Shown: positions 28,001 to 43,000 of the stretch, piece by piece | How the letters are laid out: every line of letters begins with the position of its first letter | Numbering within the stretch: the first letter of the stretch is position 1 | Assembly (NCBI GenBank): GCA_013399015.1 | Contig: VWZX01005643.1 | Span: 539,711 to 603,710, forward strand | From: Galbula dea | Lineage: Eukaryota; Chordata; Aves; Piciformes; Galbulidae | DNA length: 64,000 bases | Direction: 5' to 3' | Program-made: the position numbers and the translations under genes | The notes under the pieces: model-generated | What the model was told of the DNA's origin: nothing | Database searches by the model: none | What the model saw: only the letters and a program-made list of their open reading frames with translations

Positions 28001-31000
28001 TTTTTAACTTTATAAAGAATGAATAAGTTGTTGATTTCATAATATGATTTCTAAAATTAGAATTTTATTCATCCATCACCAACAAAATAAAGAATATAAA
28101 GCTATTCTGAAAGATAAGTCAATGTATTCCTGAGCTAAAATCATGTTTTGGCTTCAAACAAACACAGTTCTTTCAAAAAATAAGTAACCATACATGCAGT
28201 CAGGCAAAACAGTAAAAAACCAAATTCAGACAATCTAAATGATAAATCCTTCCAGAGAACTGGAACCTACAACTTCCACCAACCTTAACATGGAAAGAAT
28301 AATTCTGATACTACTGTTTTGCAGCTCTCTCACTAGAAAGCAGAAGGCTAAGGAATCCTGACATATATACACCGTGGCAAGAAAATTCTGCTTTTCATGC
28401 AGACCTGTGAAAGTAGCTGTCACAAATTTCAAACCTGATTAAAGAACAAGTAACTGAATGTAGGAATTTGGACCTTGCAATTCTTCATTCTGATAAAATG
28501 CAGAACCCCACAGCACTTCAGGATAACTAAAGGTGTTTCTCAGATATACACTTGAGAGATCACATGTTAAGTTCTCTGAGTTAATGTAAAATTTCAGCCT
28601 ACCTGAATGCATTGGGGAAATATGACTGATAGAAATCAAAACAGTGAAACAGAATTGTATACTGAAAACCACTCATGCATTCAAAGATAAAAATGAAGGC
28701 CAGAGCTATCTCTCTGTGCTATCTTAAGCATTTCAGAACAATAAGCTGTTCTTACAGGAGGTCTTCTGTATATTGCTCCTGGGAAGTAATGTGAGAACCA
28801 TCTTTCCCCCAGCACTCTTAAGCTTTCAAGCCAAAGTGAAAGAAAAGTTAGAAAATGCATTACAGGAAAACATGTTCATGCATGTGGGGTTTGAAATCAC
28901 CAGGGATCTAGCTGAACCTTGTGTGGAACTTTACAGGTTTTCATTCATTTTTAAATGAAATACAACTTCCATCTCTTCTTTTATACAGACAAAGATAATG
29001 GAGTATGCTCTCACATGATGGCATAACCCACTCTGGTCATCACAGGAGAGGGCATAGAATCCTTTAGGCTGGAAAATACCTCTAAGATTGTGAAGTCCAA
29101 CTATCAACCCAACACTTCCATGCCACTAAACCATGTCACAAAGCACTATGTCTACATTCTTTTTAACACCTCCAGGGATGGTGACTCCATCACTTCCCTG
29201 GGCAGCCTGTGCCAATGCCTAACCACTTTTTCAGTGAAGAAATTTTTCCTAATAGCCAACCTGAACCTCCCCTGGCACAACTTGTCTCATAGCTAGTTAC
29301 CTGGGAGAAGAGACCAAACTCCAACCTCCTTTCTGGCAGTTGTACAGAGCAAGAAGGTCTCCCCTGAGCTCCCTTTTCTCCAGACTAAACAACCCCAGTT
29401 CCCTCAGTCACTCCTCATAACAGTTAATGCTCTAGACCCTCCACCAGCTTCGTTGCCCTTCTTTGGACATGATCCAGCACCTCAATGTCTTTCTTGTAGT
29501 GAGAGGACCAAAACTAAACCCAGGAATCAAGATGTGACTTCACCAGTGCCAGATACAGGGGGAAAATCACTGCTGGTCACACTAGTGCTGATCCAAGCCA
29601 GGGTGCTTGGACACACTGCTGGCTCACATTCAGCCAGCTGCTGACCAGCACCCTCAGGTCCTTTTCCACCAGGCAGATTTCCAGCCACTCTGCCCCAGGC
29701 CTGCAGCATTGCATGTGGTTGTTGTGACCCAAGTGCAGGACTTGGCACTTGGCCTTGTTGAACCTCATCCCTTTGGCTTCAGCCCATCTATCCAGCCTGG
29801 CTGGATCCCTTCCTACCCTCAGGCAGGTAAACACTCCCACCCAACTTGGTGTCATCTGTGGCAGTACCAGATAACAGCCTGGCCCTTCACTTGAACAAAC
29901 TTTATTGTTTAATTATTTTTTTTATCTAAAATTACTCTCTGTTAAAAAAAACTTGTTAAAGCCCTATATAAAAATAGACACATTTTTACTTGGTCTTTGC
30001 CAGAAATGTTTACAGACAAAAATAATTTTCAACCTCATTTTCTTAAGGCAGAGAGGACAGAGGGGCTCTGTCACTGCATGTGCTGGTTGTCAGGGCACAC
30101 CAGAATCAGGTCCTGGGCACACATACCCTTGACCATGTTTGCATAGACAGACAAAAGGTCATTTTCACTCCAATAAGAAATGAAACAAATTTTGAAAGGG
30201 CAAGAATTGATTTGAAGCATAATTATTATCTGACCTCTTCTGAATTTGCTCAGCCTCAACTGCTCACCTTAATCACATGATGCTTTTCATGTTGTACAGG
30301 AATTTTAAACATTTGGCACCAATATGTTGTATCCTTGTCTGGTACAGGCACCTGTCTTAATAAAAAGGGCAAGAATACAATATGAGAGAAGTCACATTAC
30401 CCTGTTGCATAAGTCCAAAGCTTTGCTTCCCACCTTATCCCCACCTCCAGAAACCCAAAACCCAGAGTAACTTACGTCTTTGTTTGTCAAGTCAAAGTAG
30501 GGCAAGGAGGCAGAGAAGACTTCTTCTTTCTCAGGGTTCAGTAGACGTAGACTCTTCGTGCCACGATTAGCCCCATGGTAGTTTTGACCTGCTTCTCCCA
30601 TGTCTTTGTGGTGGTAGGCCCATATTACCCTCACTGTGCTCTCCTGAAAAACAACCAATCACCCAACCAAAATGTTCATCAGGGATAGGAACAAGATCAT
30701 CTTTACATAGTTCACATAATTCCTACCATAGGTATGAGGTAGGTGTTGCCATGTTTGAGCAATGACAATGTGTACCAGAGGAGTAGTCATCTACTGATAC
30801 AATTTTGCCTTTAAATGGTTATTATTAATGAAATACTGCTTAGTTAATATTAATTTTAATAAGAGTCATAAAAATTAATAGTTTACATTCATGGGTTCAT
30901 TGGAGATATGCAGAAGTTGAATCTCTCTCTGATGGATCCATTCATTAATGTCACAAATTTAAATCATAGATGCAATAGAAAAACAGTCTCATAAAGAGGT

Positions 31001-34000
31001 AACCACTTAAATGCATTTAAAAAATAATTCTATAAATGTCACTTATTTGGCCAGCAATCAGAAGGTTTCCTCCTAAAACCTTTCCCAGGCTCAGCTCTGG
31101 AAACATGTGGACACCTTCTGTGAACTGCTGTCCTCACAGACTAGGGAAGATGATAGACATTCAATTACAGAACAGATTTACATCTTAAAAATCAATCTAC
31201 AGTCACAGCACAGATCAATTCTCTGTAAATCATTCTCAGATTGCAATAATCACCCCTGAGACAGAGGACTCTAATAAACCCTGAAGTGTCCCAGAATGTT
31301 AAATTATACTGAGAATTTGGAGCAGGTGGGAAAAAGATAGGTCCATTGACTGCCTGGAAACCTGATGGTTTATACAGCTGTGGTTTGCTTCCTGCATCTT
31401 CCAGCTCTTCATGTTGTTATTATTGTGTATAGAGTGAAAACAGATAATGAAAATAGTGTTGAATCATTACAGCAATGTTTCCAAAATGAACAGTAAACAA
31501 GCCAAAGCATATAAAGTCTTGAAAATCTCTCTAACATATCTGTCATTTCCAATCCAAAAGTCATCAATGTAATAAAAAGTAGAATTATACTTAGGAAACA
31601 GTACCACAGTCCCTGGGAGAGCAAAAGAATTTACCATGAAAAGTATTTTGCCCTGGAAAGAGATTTTTCACAAAAATCTTCAACTTCTTAATTCTGAATA
31701 AAGAAATAAAACAAATAAATACTTTAAAGATATCAGCTCCAAACTTTTTAATAAGTTTATTAGAGGAAATTAAAATATGAGAGTTTAATAAAATTAGCAC
31801 ACATATTTTACCTGCTTCATTTAAATTGACAAAGCAAAGGTTTTAGAAGTGAATTTCTCTTATTCTGTCCTTTGCTAAGATGTTAGTTTAATAATCAGCT
31901 TCATAACCACGTGCTCATTTGGCTTGTTTTAATTACATCATCTCTCCACCCACAGACAGAGCCTCTTACCGTTATGCTCTTGTCATTCATGTCACAAGTG
32001 TGCAGTTCTCTGCTAAAAGCCAATATTGTATGAGTGCTGTTTTCCATGGCATATTCCAGATGGTAATCCTGCTGGGGGTCCTTTTTCAGTACCCTGTTTT
32101 CATCTGTGAAATAATCCTGTTGAAAAGAAAAAAAAAATGGCCCATTTTTAAAAGCTAATATTACATTAAAAATGAAACTTTATGCCCAATACTGATCTCC
32201 CTTAAAACACATCATGTTAAATTCTGGAGTATCAGAGTTTTGTATCAAATGACAAATTTGAGGTGGCACTGAACTTTTATTAAAAACCAAAACAAAACAA
32301 ACCTCCAAGAAAGCAAGTCATCTTGATAAGCAGCTTAAAGAATGCCTTGAGCTACTTTAACACCATGCTGCCTGTACTTAACTGCAGAAATAAAAGCTGT
32401 ACCCAAAACCTAAGAAGCTTAATTTATCCTAACTGGGATGTCATGAACTTCAGGAGAAATTACAGAGAGAATAAATTTCATTCATATTTATACCAACAAT
32501 ACTGGCATTCCCTCTTTCCCCAACTTTGTCTTTTCTTCCCCACAAAAAGCAAACCTCTTGAATGAACAGCGACTGGAACCAGAAACCACACAGCTTAACT
32601 AGCACAACAAGTGCTCAGCTCATACAAAAGGTGCTGGGTTGGGGTTAGGTTGGGGTTTGGGGAGGAGGAGCTCCTTGTGAGAAAGACTCTCCCTGTCCAG
32701 GGTTCAGCAGAGCCACGGTACAATGGAGGAAAGGCTGCAGCAATGCTGGGTCATTAACCTCCTCACCCCAAATTCCTGCAGCCTCACACAGCTGGGACCC
32801 AGCCCTCCCTCTCCTCCCACCCCGGCCACCTGGAAAGGGCTGCCTACTGCCTCAGATGCACCTCACCCTGGCCACCCTCCTTTGAGTTTAGGCTGTTTGT
32901 GCCTCGTTTGGGATGGGGCAGGAGGCTTTTCACTGATAGATGTATTTCTCATGCTGGCCAGGCTGCAGGCAGAGACCATTAATTGTGTGCTGGCCTTTGC
33001 AAACTAATGCAGCACCAGTTCTTCTTGGAAGACATTTACTTCTGTTGTTATTTGGACCTCTATTCATTTGAATGTGGAGGTAACCAAGCTGTAAAATTGT
33101 GAAATGTTATGTGCAAATATTGTGATACTGGTAAATGTAGCTAATAACCTTATTAATTCACTGAAGGATCATTTAGGAGCTGCAATCCTGAGCTTAAGCC
33201 CACCCTAGAAATCTATGTGCATGCACAAGAGACCAGATGCACACCAGGCAGAACTGACAAGCTGGTCTGCCTTTGCTAGATGTACACATAACTGCATGCC
33301 CAAATATTTCATTAAAGTGTATTAATTTGAATGAAAAGTTGTATAAAATCTTTTCAGTCATGATGCAGTTTCAAGGAAGAAAAGGGTGGAAATCTTATCA
33401 TTTTTTAGCAGGATGAAAATATTAAAATTTAATTCTCTCTTGCCAAAACTACTGAAGCAGTTTGGATTTGGGCTTTTTTTTCCCCAATTTTGGAACAAAC
33501 CTGAATTTCAAAGATGTTGAAAGGTACTGAAAAGAGTGTTTCTTTTCCTGTCAGCACTTCAGTGAATGAGTACATATAGGAAAGAATAAACCCTTGGAAA
33601 AATAGTCACCCAAAAGAGCAGGAGTGGGATTTGGGACCTAAGGTTGTATGCTGAAAGAAAGGGAACTGATGACTTATGTTTGTTTAGAGAAAGAATTTTG
33701 GAATTTTTTTTCCCCAGAGAGAAATAATGGGCCTGTTCTGGGATGGTATTTGAAGAGAGGCACTTTGTGGAATCAAACTGCTCCACTTTAACCCTGCATT
33801 GGAGCTTTGGTCTATTCCAAATGCTATCCCTGCTATGAAAACACTCCTTGGTGGAATCCCCACTTTCATCTTAAAAGCAGTAAGAGGTTGGATGAGAAAT
33901 GTAACCTTGTGAACATCAGCTGTTACTGAAGTGTGATATCTTTGCTGAAAAGTTACATTATTTGGAGGAAGGCACCCTTGTGTTAGAATAAGCACCCACA

Positions 34001-37000
34001 TGTTGAATTATTGAGGAATACAAATTCAAGAATAGCTTTTCCTCAAGGGAACAAGTTGAAAGTCTTTGCCTGAAACTGCTGTGAAGCTGAGACATGCAAA
34101 GTCAAATTAGGTGTGCATACTCAAATATTTAGCTAGTGAACTTCACCATTTCTTAACAAGTCTAGAGGACACAGCTGTAACCAAAAAAACCCTCTTGTGA
34201 CACAGCCCTGAACTCCATAAGCCTGCAGGGAGAATGCAGAAACAACTCAAAGAAGTTGTCTAATTAAGGTATTAGCTCAGATGTGCCTTGGTAAGTGATT
34301 GTCAGTGCAATTATTTCACCTGCATGGATGACAGTCAAAGACAGGTCACAGCTCTGGCTCACTGTGAGGGGCTCATTTTGTGGCTGCCAGCAAATGCTTT
34401 GGGGAAGGTGATGCCACAGCTCAGCCCCCAGGAGAGGTTTACTCTGCTCCCCATGGGAGAAGAGCTGTGCTGGGGGCTCCCTGCCTTCCCCTTCTGTCAA
34501 CACTGAACAACACCTCACTGAGTGACTCACCTCAAAGTATTTAATCTGACCGGCTAATGATAAGCTTTCCCACCTGAAATCTTCTGTGAGATTCCTTGTC
34601 TCTACTTACTTTTTCTGCCTGGTATATGCCACCTTGAAAGAGCCCTCAAACATCAAGGTGCTGAGAATACCTGGGAAGCAAATTTATATAGTGTCCAGGA
34701 AGACAGACATGTCCATTTATTCCCCAAATCCTACAATTCTACTGAGTGCAATGGGACTGCCCTAGGGGAATCAAGTGTAAGTACACTTGCCAGGAGATAT
34801 TTAGAAGTTAGTGAACTGCCTATATTCTCCCTATTTTTCTTTCCTTTGTTGAAAATTATCCAAACATTCATCACAAAAATAAAAATCAAATAAGGTAACA
34901 AAACATTTCTAAAGAGCTCAGAATTTGATTGCTCAACCTCTCACATGACAGTTTGTTTGCCAGTCTGAAAACAAACTAAGACCACATTGCCATGGTAACA
35001 TATTTATCTCTTTCTGCCCAAAGAGAAGACTTCAAGTCAAACTATGCAGACTTTGCTCAATTTACCCATCAGAGCTTAAATGCCCTTAAGATGTGTTTGT
35101 GTACAAAGCATAATGAACAAAAGGAGGTTATGAAAAATGAAGACACACTGACAAATTGGGATGCCACATCCTTTTCAGCAGCATCTTGAAAAAGTAAGAA
35201 GAAGCTAGAAAAAGTTAATTGCAGATAGAGTTGTATAGGTATATACAGAGAGAGGTCTCTACATCTCCTGTGCTTCCTTTCAGAGTAGAAAAACAAAAAT
35301 AAATGAAAGTACTGCTCCTATGCTCCAATCAAGACCAACAGAAGGTGAATCCAGCAGAGTTCAGGGAGGGGATGTAGGTATCTAGGCTTCAGCTGAACTG
35401 AGGATATCTAAACACAGTTCAAAACTCTGTCAGAGCCAAACTACTGTGACACAGAACTCATCTAAATTCATCAGTCTCACTCAAGTCTGTAGAGAAAGGA
35501 GTGTAATTCAGCAGAATTACAGTGCTTTGAGATCTGTCACAGTCAGTCTGAAATGTGCCTCATAGTGAAATAATTTATTCTTCCTACCAGGTGGGAAAAG
35601 GCTTTATTATGGGAACCTCTTCTGCACAGATCTGTGTTTGCCACTCCATACAGTTAACTAGCAAATTTGTGTCTTTGGTAAAGTAGATTATACTGATAGA
35701 AGTCCAACTGAATTTCATGGAGTCCCAGCAGACATCTACAATAATTATCAAGTCCTTAAAACTGAATTTCTGAAACACTCACAGCATGAACTTGACAACA
35801 TATATTTATGTACTAATTTGGCACTTGCACCCAGGTTCTTCAGTTTCTTACCTACTCAAAAGTATATATCCTATGTTAAATGAAGATAGTTTTCAAGCTT
35901 CACATTAACTTTACAGAAGTGTAAGCATTACAGACTGAGAAGATAAGGGTGAAACAAGTTGGAATGTGGATTCATCAGAGTCACAACCATTGTAAAAGAT
36001 GGAGTAAAGGGACATTAATTTTTCTAGTATGAATATATTATTTGGTTATTTAAATAGTAAACATTTAAAGCAAAGTTTCAGAAGTGTTATTGATCATGAC
36101 ATACAATAACAAAGATGTTATTTTGATTTCAGAATTTGCTTATGTATACTGTTTACATGTGAAATATGTAAAGTTTCTCTACTCCTTTTGATAATATTGC
36201 ATAACATGGCATTTTAAACTCTAGAGTACATTCTGCAATCAGTTAAATAATTAGGTATCTCATTCTTCACACTACCTAGAAGTTGAAACAACATATGGAA
36301 AATGAAAAATCTTTCTGACAGTGAAAATTATTTTATGATCTTTTCCAGATGTGAAGCTGATCGTGTTGTACTGTTTTTCAGATCCCACTAACCTACCTCT
36401 TTCTCAACAAAAATTTTTTGTGGCATATATAGTTTCTGATTGCTGCTCCACAAACAGTCAGGGAGAATAATTTCTTAAGGATGTGAACTGGTTTCTCCTT
36501 TGGGAATGTAAGCACAGCTGCAGAAGGAAGCCTAACCCTGAAAACACCACCAGCTGTCATCACAGACTTGAACAGGTGTTTATGGGACTCCCTCCCCAGA
36601 CCTTTACAATGTACAAGACTGTTTTGTTTATGATATACATTTCCCATTCTAAATTATACACAGCACCTTTCTACCTCAAGAAGTACAAAACTCTCAAACT
36701 GTGACCCCAGCCAGCAATGGTCTTGTGAGCAGCCATGCCACCAGGATGAATCCACACTGCCCTTCCCTAGCCAGGAGATCACTTACATTGCGACACTGAT
36801 TTGACACTTGCAAGCTGGTGAAGGGATGAGCCAGGAATGGGAAATCAGGGAAACCCAAGTTGTGTTCCAATTAGTCTTCACTTACAGTCTGTAGCCAAGC
36901 CATGGAGTTTTGAACATCCCCAAACTAACCAAACTGACGTCCAAGACCAGGGCTGAAGATAAGTTTGGCCAAGGAATCAGAAAGCTGTAACCAAGATGAA

Positions 37001-40000
37001 GGTTGGTGCAGGAGAGGATCTATTTGTGTTTATATAGGATAGATGAATTGCTACAGTATGCAAAAGAACTGACCAAAATGTTGGGGTTTTTTTGAAATAA
37101 GCATCAAGCTGTGCCTTTCTGGGTTTCCAAAAAAACAACTGTGGTTAGCATTTCTCTTTTTCATTGTTGCATTCAGTTTAGATGGAATCCTGCTGATTAT
37201 GATTCCAGCACACACTGGATGTCACCACCAAAAAGAAGCTGGTTTTACACTGTATTTGGCAAGAAACTAAAAGAGTACAAGTTTACAAATAAGCAAACAA
37301 TACTTTTTTTGCAACCTCAAGTAGATTTCAGCTTGAGTTGCAGGCAAATACTTTACTATGCTCTTATGTTAGGGAAAAGCAGAGCCCACTCACAAAAAAT
37401 TAACTTGAAGCAGGAGTCTAAAAGCATCACTGCTCTGCATAAAAGCACCTTCAGAGCACTCCATTGGGATTGCCCCCCAAATTAAAAAATATCCACAGGA
37501 AGAGTAGGTGACACAAATCAGGCAATTGCAAAAAGTTCCTAAAGTAACAGGGATTTGTAAATTCAGCTGCTGCCTTTTGAACAGTCTGTTTGTAATTAAT
37601 TGATTTATTTTGTTTTTCACCTACTCAACAGATTAGCATGAAGTGATTCAGCCCTTGCTAGGAAGCCTGGATCTCACTCATGTGGGCGGTTCTGAGAAGC
37701 TGCAGACAATTCCTGGTATAACTCCAATCAAACTGGCTGATTCACACTGGAGTAAATGTGGATTATTTACTTCAGATGTACAATAACTTTGACAAGGACA
37801 GAGAATTTTTATCTGTAACAAATCATTGTGGGTATGTCTGCATTTTAAAATACATGTCCCAAAAAAAGAGACACATTTTCCAGTTGTCTACTTACAGAAA
37901 CAGGTAGTGCATGTATGTGGGTGTACATGTACCCATCTTTTCTCTGCAAAAAAAAAGGGTATGTATTTTTTACACATGAAACAGTAAGTAAATAAACTTA
38001 GAGACACATCTCTCTTCATTCAAACTCATTCGAGTTATTTGAATACACTTCAGTGTACTTCTCGTACCTAGTTAAAAGCTGCCTGGGGCAGCTTCCCGAT
38101 AGCCTACAGCCTGAAGGGACAGCCCTTGGTTTCTGTGGCATTCCTAGGAGAAAGAGATGTTTTTGCTTCTCCACACACAAATGTAAAACACGAAAACGTG
38201 GAGAGCTCCCTGACTTACCACACAACATGTAAGAAACACAAGTGGTTAGAAGTTGAAATACAACTTTGCTTATCAGTGTGGATAATTTGACTTTGCAGCA
38301 GAGTCCCAAGAACCTACCTGAGTCTCTCCAGCAAGGATAAATGTTGATTTAAGAGGTTATACTCTAATTATATCACTATCTATAAAATGAGATTAAAGGC
38401 TGCCCTAACACAAATAGACTAGACAAAACATGTAGCAAAGAGTTTTTAAGGGAAAGAAAATCTGTATGTAGGAGATACTCTGTGATCCAATCTCACAACT
38501 GCACTTTATCACAAGGAACATTCCTCACACAGGAGCCACATTTAACCATTATAAGTTTTCTTGGTTTAATTACTGTAATTACTTCAATTATGAGGAAGTT
38601 TCAAAAACACTTAAGAGATTTTCAAGCACAGCTGTTAGTGATACTTATTCCCCAAATTTCTGTATGTGCCTTAGAAAATCTCCCTTATTCCCTTCCTACT
38701 TCTAACATACTTTTTCATATCGAGAAGTAAATCATTCCCCCATTATTTTAAGCCTTTGCATCACCCATGGTGGCTACATTTCTGTCCTGCCCCAGATATT
38801 TACTTCTGGAGAATGTTAAGATTTCATTTTATTGGTGTCTATAAATGGGAAGGACAAGAAAACAGAAACAAAACCAAAAACCAACCACCAAACCCTTGCC
38901 ACACAGCCTCACCAAAGCTTGCAAAATACAAGAGCTCCAGAATTCTTCTCATCTTTTGTTCACCAACTGTTGCTTCCTTGTCCTAACTAATGTACCTCTG
39001 AAAGGGAACTACAAAGCACCCAGCCAGTGAAGATGCACACTGGAGTGTCTCTTTATGCCCCACATGGAAGCCAAGAGGGACTCATTAGTCAGCTGAAGAT
39101 TTTGCCCCAATGCCCAAAGGCATGAAATACCTCCAACAAAGCCCCAACTGAGATATGTCAGTGTGGCACTCGTTTTGCATCTCCCTCTTGGTGCCTTTCA
39201 AGTTGTTTTCTAAACACTTCTTTTGTTGCTGTTGGCATGAGTGCACTTAAAAGCAGCATATCGTTAAGTACAGAGAATGCTCGCTGTTTTCTGTCCTTTA
39301 AAACCTCTCCCAAGTACTTCCCTATGAGCAATTAAGCTAACTCTATGGGATACATTTGATAACAGATATTCTTTAGTTTGGGTGACAGTTAACAAGCAAG
39401 GCTCTAATGAATAATAAAGTACTTTTTAGTGACACACAGTCCCTATTCACCCTGAGTAGGGACTATTTTTGTGCAAGTTCAACAGAAGATTCTAACAATG
39501 CAACCCTCTTGTATAACTTGCACAAAATAGGCATTCATCAAGGAGGATTACTCTCCCCAAAATGGGGCTCTCACCAGCTACGTGCTGTGGGTGGGGATGC
39601 ACAATTCCAGACAGGGGTGGAGACCAAGGAAAAGGCATGGGTCTAGCATGAAAACACATGCTGTGTTAATTCATAAACACAAAAGAGATGCATTTAAAAA
39701 AGGGGTGAAAAAAGGAAGAAAAGAGGATGAAAAAAAAGAGGAAAGAAAACTCAATGCAAAAGCTAGGGCTGCCCCAAAAACTTTCATGAAGAGTAACACA
39801 TGCTGGAAGTGACCATAGCAGTATTTCAAAGTAGCATTTGACTAAGTATGAAGCAAGTCCACCCACTCCCTATAGTGACAAAAGCAGCTCCATGCCTTCC
39901 AGCACCAGCCTCCAAACATGCTCACCCAAACCTCATGTAATCTGCCACTGTCACCACAGGGCTCTCAGTAACATGCAAAAATAATTTGATCACTGAGCTC

Positions 40001-43000
40001 CCTCTTTTTCTCCTTCTGCTTGGTAGAGATGCCTCCCTCACAACAATACAGTAAAGCTATGCACATAGGTACATATATATTCATGCTATGTCCTCTACAT
40101 CCTCCCTAAATATATCTAGGTTCCCATTCTGAATGCTGAACTTCTGAAACCTTAGGATAGTGAATGTCTAATTCTTTGATGGTTCAAATGCTCTCCTAAG
40201 AACTACTCTGGTACACTGTGGAGTTTTCTTCTTCTTGTCTCATGACATTGTAACAATTTTCACCTGGATATATTTAAAGAACTAAGACTCAGACTTCCAA
40301 ACCATTTCAGCCCTTACTTATGCCAGACACCCTTCTAGGTTAAATACAGCTCAAACACAGAAAAGTAAACCAAAGCAAGGAACTCATTACACCCAAGTTC
40401 AGGATACAGCTAAAAACTGAGACAGTAAAACCCTATTTCAGACATGCAGAACTGGGAGTCACCAGAATTCTTCAAGGCAAGCATTGCCTGCTGACTATAG
40501 GAATAATATCTACTTGCTCTGAAAGGATAAAGAATGAATGCCAGAGGAAATGTTTTCTCTCTGCTCTGAAAACTGGATGTTTTCCTCTGCTTTGATCCAT
40601 AGATATTCCAGAGACTAAGGAGTATCTGCTTTTACCTCTACTGACAGCTGTAGCCTAACTACACTTAGGTGTTTTTTCCCAGAAGAGGACTCTCCCCTCC
40701 AAGAAAACTTTCTATTTTTAAAGGAGGAGAGAGAATTTATTGGAGAGGGGATGGAGGAGGGAAGGGAAGGGAAAGAGACTAAATTCTCTCAAAAGACTAG
40801 CCCATTTCAATGCCCACTTGAAAGGCTCTAAAGGTGTTTCAGAACATCTTCTGAAAATCAGGCCACTAACAAGCAGCTCAAAATGTTCAAAGAAACCAAG
40901 AAATGACCCTTCTAAGAGTTTCAACCACGATGCACATTTTCCAACGGATGATCATGGAATAAAAACATAGTTGTAAAACCAAAAAGAAAAGTAAGTTCTT
41001 TCATTATAGGGTGCACATATTTTATAGAGTGCAGCTAGGCATAAAACCACCTACTTTCAGGGATACTATCGAGGAAAAATTCTTTTCCAGTAGTAAATAA
41101 TGCAAATGATGATGATCTACACTTAACAAGGAAAGTGTTTAAAACTTCAACAGTATTTGCATGTCCAGTAAAGGGAAGAATTATACATTATTGAAATAAC
41201 ATTCCAGAACAAGTTATTCATTTTTACAGCAATCCCTGATGACCAGCCAGAAAAAAGAAAATAATTTTAAAAAAAAAAGCCTTTGGACAAATTCTGGATT
41301 TTTTCATCATCTTTGTTTCTGGCCTTTTCTTGTTGGTGCAAGTATGAAAATAGTTTAGCTGAGGAAAGACCTCAGACCAGTTTAAAAAGAAGCTTTGCTG
41401 CCTGAAACTGAAGGAGAAATGGGGATGGAGAAAACCTCCTATTGAAATCCAGCTTAACAGAAGTGTTTCTTTGGTGCCTTACTTACTCAACAGTGCCAGA
41501 AAATAACTCCTAGCACTTAGCATCTTAGATGTTTTTGTGATAAATTAGTGTTTCAGGAAAAATATCATGCTTTCTGTAACAGGAGGCACTTGCTACAATC
41601 CTTCCCTCTTCCAGCTCAGTTTTATTTGTCATGAGATGCCAGTGAATAAAATCTCTGGAAGGGGAATGAGATTTGTATGGGACTGTTTTTAAAGGATGCT
41701 GAAAACCCATGAGGGATGTTGAAAAGAGCCACAACAGTGCTTTGAGCACAGGGAAAGTGTCCTGCAGTGGGGTGCTTAAAGACCTTGCTCTATTTATCTT
41801 ATGCAAAAGAAAATTGGTTAGTGTCTTGATTATGGCATATAAAAAAGTTTATGGAGGCAAGGTGCAGGGAGAATAGATTTTTTAATATAATAGAGAAAAT
41901 ACATAATTGAAACCTCAATTCAGAGAAACTAATATTGGAAATGAGGAATAGCACAGACTCACCATTTTCACAAACTACCAAGGGAAGTGGCAGGTCCTCC
42001 ATCACTGGATGTCTTTACACTAAGTTTGGATGCCCTTCCAAAAGGCTTCCTTTGCTCTAACAAGATCTCTGAACTAACCAAGTACAGAGTTTAAGTTTCT
42101 TTTAGGGGTTAATAGGGGTATCTTCTAAAGTGTTAGGTTCCAGAAATTCTTACATTCTGTGAGCTAAGAGCTCATTGCTTGATGACTAGAATAGGGTTGG
42201 GAGGGGTTTATTATTATTTGTGTTTTATTTAGACTGAGGCTTTGGGGGGAAAATGAACTCCATTTTGAAATATGGTGAAAAAAATATTCTGAAAATCCTC
42301 AGTTTGAACTTGGATAAGACAAATGTTTGCCTAAACTTCATATAGCAAACTAAGGTGGAAATAAAAATACTTTTCTTACATGAAATATTTTTGCTGAAAG
42401 TTCCTTTTTTCTAGGGAAGTTTTGATTTTATAAAACCCTTACAAATGGTAGGGAAAGTGTAATGAACATTTGGTTTTCTTATGGTGAAATGTTAACAAAA
42501 ATCCATATTCTTAAAGAGAGATCTCTAGAAATTTAAACGACAGCTTCACAGATTAACTAGCTCTAAGACAATGTAGAAAAGACAGAAGCTTTCTCCTAGA
42601 CCTTACTCTAACAATGGGTGTTACTCTGCTCTTTAACTGCCTCTCTAAAAGCTATTAGTCAGGAAACTGGTGGTGACAAGATGTCCTGCTGGGCCTAATA
42701 GCCCTTTCACTCACCCGTGGGACAAGCTGCTCCTGCTCCCTCAGCCCCAGAGGAACTCCTCCAGACTGGATCTCAGGTCGCTGAGAAGGGACCGAAGGTG
42801 TGGGTCCTTCCTCTGCCACAGCTCCTATATCACCAGCCACCAATGCCTCTTGGAGGGAATGTTTTGCTGGAAGCACCAGCCACAGCCTGTGTCTCACACT
42901 CCTGTTCTCAGCATAGCCCTGGAGGTATCTAGACAACTACAGAAACCTACCTAGAGACAGCTAGAGAATTATGCCAATATGGTTGGGCTCCTCTAAAGCC

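Larger units (their letters stand above)
14834..30267 (-). other. MOXD1: MOXD1 intron 4 (15.4 kb)
   Basis: Largest intron. It holds six CR1 pieces (16271, 17921, 18749, 21098, 26531, 29053). The stretches between them are AT-rich with no recognised gene, RNA or conserved domain. Minus-strand ORF 20508-20957 (149 codons, many Leu/Ile) has no known homology. Confidence 0.85.

Noticed and set aside
32636..32662. Interstitial telomere repeat
   Set aside because: Only one TTAGG-like unit is present; it is a G4-type motif, not a (TTAGGG)n array.
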